NCBI GenBank assembly: GCA_035501735.1
Contig: DATJVR010000025.1
Location: forward strand, 8,643 to 72,642
Reading direction: 5' to 3'
Length of the DNA: 64,000 nt
Source: PNAI01 sp035501735
Lineage (GTDB): Bacteria; Pseudomonadota; Alphaproteobacteria; Rhizobiales; Xanthobacteraceae
Position 1 is the stretch's first letter. Each line of letters opens with the position of its first letter. Of the stretch, positions 60,319-64,000 are shown piece after piece. The notes under the pieces were generated by a model that was given only the letters and a program-made list of their open reading frames with translations, was not told the DNA's origin and did no database searches. The translations under genes and the position numbers were made by a program.

Positions 60319-60396
60319 ATAATCTGAATGGACAGGGGTACCTGCCGGGATAACCTTACACGTTAATTCGATAGGGGCCAGGGAGATTTTAAAGGG

Positions 60397-60618
60397 ATGA
60401 ATGACCACAAACCGCCCGGGCGCAGATCTGTAATGCCGCAGCTGAGCGCAGAGATCCAGGCCAAGATCGGACAGCAGCTTCGCAAAATCTACGACGATAT
60501 GGTCACGCAAGGCGTGCCCGATCGTTTCGTTGAATTGCTCGATCGCCTTGAACAACCGGGCGAAGGCGATCAATCCGATCAACCAAACATCAATCAAAAG
60601 AAGAAGGAATCGCGGTGA
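60397..60618 (+). CDS. nepR: anti-sigma factor NepR
   Basis: The 73-residue protein matches NepR: a charged N-terminus, then two helices in SAEIQAKIGQQLRKIYDDMVTQGVPDRFVELLDRLE near residues 17-52, and a disordered polar tail. It sequesters EcfG in unstressed cells and is captured by phosphorylated PhyR. Its stop TGA overlaps the GTG start of ecfG (GTGA), so the two are translationally coupled at a fixed ratio. Confidence 0.94.
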   Translation: MNDHKPPGRRSVMPQLSAEIQAKIGQQLRKIYDDMVTQGVPDRFVELLDRLEQPGEGDQSDQPNINQKKKESR

Positions 60619-61160
60619 AGAACCCCGGTACCTCAGTGCGCGAAGCAATGCTGTCGGCTGTCCCCGGTCTGCGGGCGTTTGCCATATCGCTCTGCGGTAA
60701 CGTCGACCATGCCGACGATCTGGTTCAGGAGACCCTGATACGCGCTCTGGCCAACATCAATTCATTTGAGCCCGGCACCAACATGTCTGCTTGGTTGTTC
60801 ACGATTCTGAGAAATTTGTATCGTTCCGAGTATCGCAAGCGCCGCCGAGAGGTGGAGGACAGTGACGGCAGCTACGCCGAACGCCTGCGTTCGCACCCTG
60901 AGCAGGAAGGCCATATCGAAATGACGGAGTTTCTGGCCGCACTTGCGAAACTGCCCCCTGACCAGCGCGAAGCCCTTATTCTCATCGGGGCATTGGGTTT
61001 TTCACACGAAGAAGTCGCGAACATCTGTGGCTGCGCCATCGGCACCATCAAGAGCCGCGTGAATCGCGCCAGAAATCATCTTGCCCGGTTGCTTGCGATC
61101 GAAAGTCCGGAAGACTTCGGGCCCGACCGGACGGTCCGCGCTGTCCTCAATCGTCTATAG
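60615..61160 (+). CDS. ecfG: general stress ECF sigma factor EcfG
   Basis: The 181-residue protein has sigma region 2 (AFAISLCGNVDHADDLVQETLIRALANINSFEPGTNMSAWLFTILRNLYRSEYRKRRRE, near 21-79) and region 4 (LAALAKLPPDQREALILIGALGFSHEEVANICGCAIGTIKSRVNRARNHL, near 107-157). This is the EcfG/sigma-EcfG group signature. It directs RNA polymerase to GGAAC-N16/17-CGTT promoters, several of which occur in this window including its own. Translation starts at GTG 60615. It is the second gene of the nepR operon. Confidence 0.95.
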   Translation: MKNPGTSVREAMLSAVPGLRAFAISLCGNVDHADDLVQETLIRALANINSFEPGTNMSAWLFTILRNLYRSEYRKRRREVEDSDGSYAERLRSHPEQEGHIEMTEFLAALAKLPPDQREALILIGALGFSHEEVANICGCAIGTIKSRVNRARNHLARLLAIESPEDFGPDRTVRAVLNRL

Positions 61161-61368
61161 ACCGTCCACGCCCTCGCGGCCAATCTCACCGATCGTTCGC
61201 AACCGCGAGATTGGACATGTTCCGCTTCATAGCGGGATAGCTCTGCACAAAGTCCTTTCGGAATTTAATGCGTTGCTGTGACGAAAAATCAAAATGCGGA
61301 AGCTCCGTGTTTCTCCGCATCGCGCGTCGCTTCGAGCCACGCGCCTCCCGCTGCGGTGAAGGTATCGG

Positions 61369-61443
61369 TGGTGCTGCCGGTTAGGATTGAACTAACGACC
61401 TCCCCCTTACCAAGGGGGTGCTCTACCACTGAGCTACGGCAGC
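61369..61443 (-). tRNA. tRNA-Thr (anticodon GGT)
   Basis: Read on the minus strand, a 7-bp acceptor stem (GCTGCCG/CGGCAGC), D arm, anticodon stem CCCCC/GGGGG with loop TTGGTAA, variable loop and TTCAATC T-loop fold as a standard tRNA. The anticodon GGT lies at 61409-61411 (plus-strand ACC), reading ACC/ACU threonine codons. The CCA end is encoded (TGG on the plus strand, 61369-61371). Confidence 0.93.
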
Positions 61444-61618
61444 GCAACGCACGAACCACGAATAGCCAAGAATCACTATCGAAGCACTAAGAGATGTGGC
61501 GGGACGGGACGAGCGTTCCTTGCCATAAGGGGGTGGCACGCGCAAGCGCGTGAAGGCATGGTGCACAAATCCTGATTGTCGCGCCGAGCATCACGGTCTA
61601 ATGACAAGCCGAACTGCC

Positions 61619-61795
61619 ATGACCGAACGGAAAAAATCAGAAAGTCCCGGCGTCCGCCAAGAGCGCCTGCGGGTCGCATTGCGGGAAAATCTCAAGCGCC
61701 GCAAGGCGCAGGCGCGTGGACGCGCCGGTACGGAGCAGGCGGGCTCCTCCTCAGCCCCTAAAGCGAAGGCGAGCGAGACGGATCCTGGGCAATAA
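61619..61795 (+). CDS. small basic protein upstream of murA
   Basis: The 58-residue protein is rich in Arg and Lys, with the core RQERLRVALRENLKRRKAQARGR, and a Ser/Ala tail. Short proteins of this type are commonly encoded just before murA in Bradyrhizobium relatives, which supports coding despite the weak ribosome binding site. The start at 61619 is the last in-frame ATG before the core. It is probably nucleic-acid or ribosome associated by charge alone; no function is known. Confidence 0.6.
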   Translation: MTERKKSESPGVRQERLRVALRENLKRRKAQARGRAGTEQAGSSSAPKAKASETDPGQ

Positions 61796-61935
61796 TTTGG
61801 TCATGCTGCGCGCAACTTTCGCCGCAATCGGAGTGTTCTTTGGGCCCGCAGGACTATTGAGTAGCTCTTTGATGCGGTACATTTGGCCGGCCAGCCACAG
61901 CCGGGCGAACGGCTCGGCGTAGGCAGCGAGGGCAG

Positions 61936-63225
61936 ATGGATCGCATACGAATTACCGGCGGGCAGCGCCTGAAGGGAACGATCCCGATTTCCGGCGCGAA
62001 GAACGCGGCGCTGCCGCTGATGATCGCGAGCCTCCTGACCGACCAGACGCTCATCCTCGATAACGTGCCCGCGCTCGCCGACGTCCGTCTGCTGCGCCGC
62101 ATCCTCGGCAATCACGGCGTCGATGTGATGTACGCAGGCAAGAGGGCAGGCGAGACGCAGCCGGGCGGTCAGACCCTGCACATCACCGCGAAGCAAATCG
62201 TCGACACCACCGCTCCTTACGAAATGGTGTCGCAGATGCGGGCGAGTTTCTGGGTCATTGCGCCGCTCGTCGCCCGCATGGGCGAAGCGCGCGTGTCGAT
62301 GCCCGGCGGTTGCTCGATCGGCACGCGGCCCGTGGATCTGCTCATCATGGCGCTTGAGCGCCTTGGCGCCGACATCGAAATCGAAGGCGGCTATGTAATC
62401 GCCCGCGCCAAGCACGGCCTCAAAGGCGGCGAGATCGTCTTTCCCAAGGTCACGGTGGGCGGCACGCATACCGCGGTTATGGCGGCGTCCCTCGCCAACG
62501 GCACGACGGTGGTCGAGAACGCCGCGCGCGAGCCTGAAATCGGCGACGTCGCCGACTGCCTCAACAAGATGGGCGCGCGCATCACCGGCGCCGGTACCTC
62601 GCGCATCGTGGTCGAAGGCGTGGCGAAACTCTCCGGCGCCCGCCACAGCGTTCTGCCCGACCGCATCGAGACCGGTACCTATGCCATGGCGGTCGCCATG
62701 ACAGGCGGCGACGTGCTGCTTGAGGGTACACGGCCGGAACTGCTGCAGGCCGCGCTGGATGTGCTTGCAGACGTCGGCGTCGAAGTCACGCCCAACAACC
62801 AAGGTATTCGCATTGCGCGCAACGGGGCGGAGCTGAGCCCCGTTGAAGTCACGACCGCCCCGTTCCCCGGCTTTCCCACCGACCTGCAGGCGCAGCTCAT
62901 GGCGCTGATGACGCGCGCGCAGGGCACTTCGCACATTACCGAGACGATTTTCGAAAACCGCTTCATGCACGTGCAGGAGCTGGCGCGGCTTGGCGCCCGC
63001 ATTCACCTCGAAGGTGAGCGGGCGACCATCGAAGGTGTCGAAAAGCTCAAGGGGGCGCCGGTGATGGCGACCGACCTGCGCGCCTCGGTGTCGCTGGTGA
63101 TCGCGGCGCTCGCCGCCGAAGGCGAGACCGTCGTCAATCGCGTCTATCACCTCGACCGCGGCTTCGAGCGGCTCGAGGAAAAGCTCGGGCGCTGCGGCGC
63201 CGCCATCGAGCGGCTGGCGGGATAG
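61936..63225 (+). CDS. murA: UDP-N-acetylglucosamine 1-carboxyvinyltransferase
   Basis: The 429-residue enzyme transfers enolpyruvate from PEP to UDP-GlcNAc, the first committed step of peptidoglycan synthesis in the cytoplasm. Key features are Lys22-Asn23 (GAKNAALP), Cys126 in MPGGCSIGTRPVD (the catalytic, fosfomycin-target Cys) and GGTHTAVMAA near 175. TDLRASVSLVIAALAAEGET near 375 and the YHLDRGFERLEEKL end are also present. Length and motifs are canonical. It is an essential housekeeping gene. GAGGG lies upstream of the ATG. Confidence 0.97.
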   Translation: MDRIRITGGQRLKGTIPISGAKNAALPLMIASLLTDQTLILDNVPALADVRLLRRILGNHGVDVMYAGKRAGETQPGGQTLHITAKQIVDTTAPYEMVSQMRASFWVIAPLVARMGEARVSMPGGCSIGTRPVDLLIMALERLGADIEIEGGYVIARAKHGLKGGEIVFPKVTVGGTHTAVMAASLANGTTVVENAAREPEIGDVADCLNKMGARITGAGTSRIVVEGVAKLSGARHSVLPDRIETGTYAMAVAMTGGDVLLEGTRPELLQAALDVLADVGVEVTPNNQGIRIARNGAELSPVEVTTAPFPGFPTDLQAQLMALMTRAQGTSHITETIFENRFMHVQELARLGARIHLEGERATIEGVEKLKGAPVMATDLRASVSLVIAALAAEGETVVNRVYHLDRGFERLEEKLGRCGAAIERLAG

Positions 63226-63271
63226 CGCGCCGCGTTTCGAAAGCATGGACGGCGCGATCAATTGAGAAAAA

Positions 63272-63322
63272 TGAGCGGCCCCGCTGACCTAGGAGCGATG
63301 CGCCGAGCTGCGAGGCCGCTCA
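63272..63322. terminator. possible hairpin after murA
   Basis: TGAGCGGCC and GGCCGCTCA form a 9-bp perfect stem with a 33-base loop, 46 bp past the murA stop and between converging genes. The large loop and absent T tract make it tentative. Confidence 0.35.
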
Positions 63323-63435
63323 CCCGCGTCAAACTGTCGTCTGACATGACGTTATTAGATCGGCATTTGTTGCCGAGATGCTAACAAATAGATGCGTACA
63401 ACTACGCACGCAGCCTCGCGCATGGCGCGCTGAAT

Positions 63436-64000
63436 TTACGCAGCAAGCTCGCGCATGATGCGATAGAGCCGCGCCTGCCCTTCAAATCCGATGCCTGGCC
63501 GCTCCGACAGGGTCAGATAACCGCCGTCGAGTTCCGCGTCATCGGCAAAGCCGCCGAAATCGCCGAATACGCCCGGATACGATTCAGCGCCGCCCAGCCC
63601 GAAGCCGGCGGCGATGGCGAGCGACATCTGGTTGCCGCCGTGCGGGAACAGCAGACGGCGCGGCCACTGGTGGCGCTCCAGCATCTCGAGCGAGCGCGCG
63701 TATTGCACGATGCCGTAAGCCTGCGGCGGATCGACCTGAATGACGTCCTCGCGCGCCGCCGTGAGGCCGCCAAAGCGCACCAGATTTTCCACGTCCTGGG
63801 TTGAAAACAGATTCTCGCCGGTGGAGAGCGGCGCGTCGTAGGCGCCCGCGATCTCGGCAAGCAGCGCGAAGTCGAGCGGATCGCACGGCTCCTCGAACCA
63901 GCGCAGCCGGAACGGCGCCAGCGCTTGTGCGTAGGCGAGCGACTCCGCGCGGTCGAACTTGCAGTTGGCGTCGACCGCGAGGTTCTCGCCAGCGCCGACG
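63436..64000 (-). CDS. enolase-superfamily dehydratase (D-tartrate dehydratase-like), C-terminal part
   Basis: The last 188 codons of a minus-strand gene that begins beyond the window. The metal ligands of a mandelate-racemase-type barrel are visible: Asp in VDANCKF, Glu in WFEEPCDPLDF, Glu in TGENLFS, then the His of LFPHGGNQMS. The tail LGGAESYPGVFGDFGGFADDAEL...RPGIGFEG closely matches what I recall of Bradyrhizobium D-tartrate dehydratase. It would dehydrate an acid sugar or tartrate. The N-terminal capping domain that sets specificity is missing. Confidence 0.85.
   Translation of the reverse strand, partial: VGAGENLAVDANCKFDRAESLAYAQALAPFRLRWFEEPCDPLDFALLAEIAGAYDAPLSTGENLFSTQDVENLVRFGGLTAAREDVIQVDPPQAYGIVQYARSLEMLERHQWPRRLLFPHGGNQMSLAIAAGFGLGGAESYPGVFGDFGGFADDAELDGGYLTLSERPGIGFEGQARLYRIMRELAA

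Noticed and set aside
61278..61490. 70-codon open frame across the tRNA-Thr gene
   Set aside because: It reads through the tRNA on the other strand, so it is not a gene.
61801..63261. 486-codon open frame opposite murA
   Set aside because: It runs antisense through the whole of murA, has no recognisable domain, and is the usual by-product of high third-position GC.
1..64000. Insertion sequences, prophage, integrase, CRISPR array or rRNA operon
   Set aside because: No transposase or integrase motif, no spaced short repeats and no rRNA sequence were seen on either strand.

Overview
The window looks like chromosomal DNA of a high-GC alphaproteobacterium of the order Hyphomicrobiales, probably from the Bradyrhizobium/Xanthobacteraceae side. 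The reasons are an ALAS-type hemA, a complete PhyR-NepR-EcfG general stress response locus, secreted DUF1236 and DUF992 proteins, strong GC bias at third codon positions, and a short basic protein just before murA. No insertion sequence, integrase, phage gene, CRISPR array or rRNA was seen. One tRNA (Thr, anticodon GGT) is present.

Layout. 0-13 kb is a catabolic block: three class II aldolases, a flavin hydroxylase, an LLM flavin oxidoreductase, a carboxymuconolactone decarboxylase-like protein, a GMC oxidoreductase, a cupin, a second-type shikimate dehydrogenase, a DapA-family lyase and three solute-binding-type proteins. 13-22 kb holds the first of two large class A penicillin-binding proteins, a YbdK-like carboxylate-amine ligase, an M24-fold protein, an unusual DUF4062-like/TM/TPR protein and an MFS carrier. 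22-31 kb is a molybdenum hydroxylase region with one complete three-gene set and one lone large subunit. 31-38 kb holds a CrbS-like transporter/sensor kinase, mscL, a receiver-less LuxR protein, an AbrB-family membrane protein and hemA with an Irr-box-like palindrome. 38-42 kb is a second small catabolic run (cysteine hydrolase, phosphotriesterase-like lactonase, SDR, solute-binding protein). 42-46 kb is the second PBP1A paralogue with a secreted partner. 46-57 kb is dominated by small secreted or stress-type proteins and the otsB / GH15 / otsA trehalose operon. 57-61 kb is the general stress response hub. 61-64 kb holds the tRNA, murA and a truncated enolase-superfamily gene.

How it works together. 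The clearest system is the stress hub: an HWE kinase, PhyR, and nepR-ecfG transcribed divergently from phyR. Reading by eye, I find GGAAC-N16/17-CGTT promoters facing each other between phyR and nepR. I find matching or near-matching boxes ahead of five other small genes within about 12 kb (two DUF1236, one DUF2188-like, one DUF992, one short membrane protein), plus a perfect but distant box upstream of a glycine-rich secreted protein. This suggests that the 48-61 kb stretch is a physically clustered general-stress regulon. The other recurring theme is solute-binding proteins with no ABC permease or ATPase anywhere in the window, interleaved with oxidoreductases and hydrolases.
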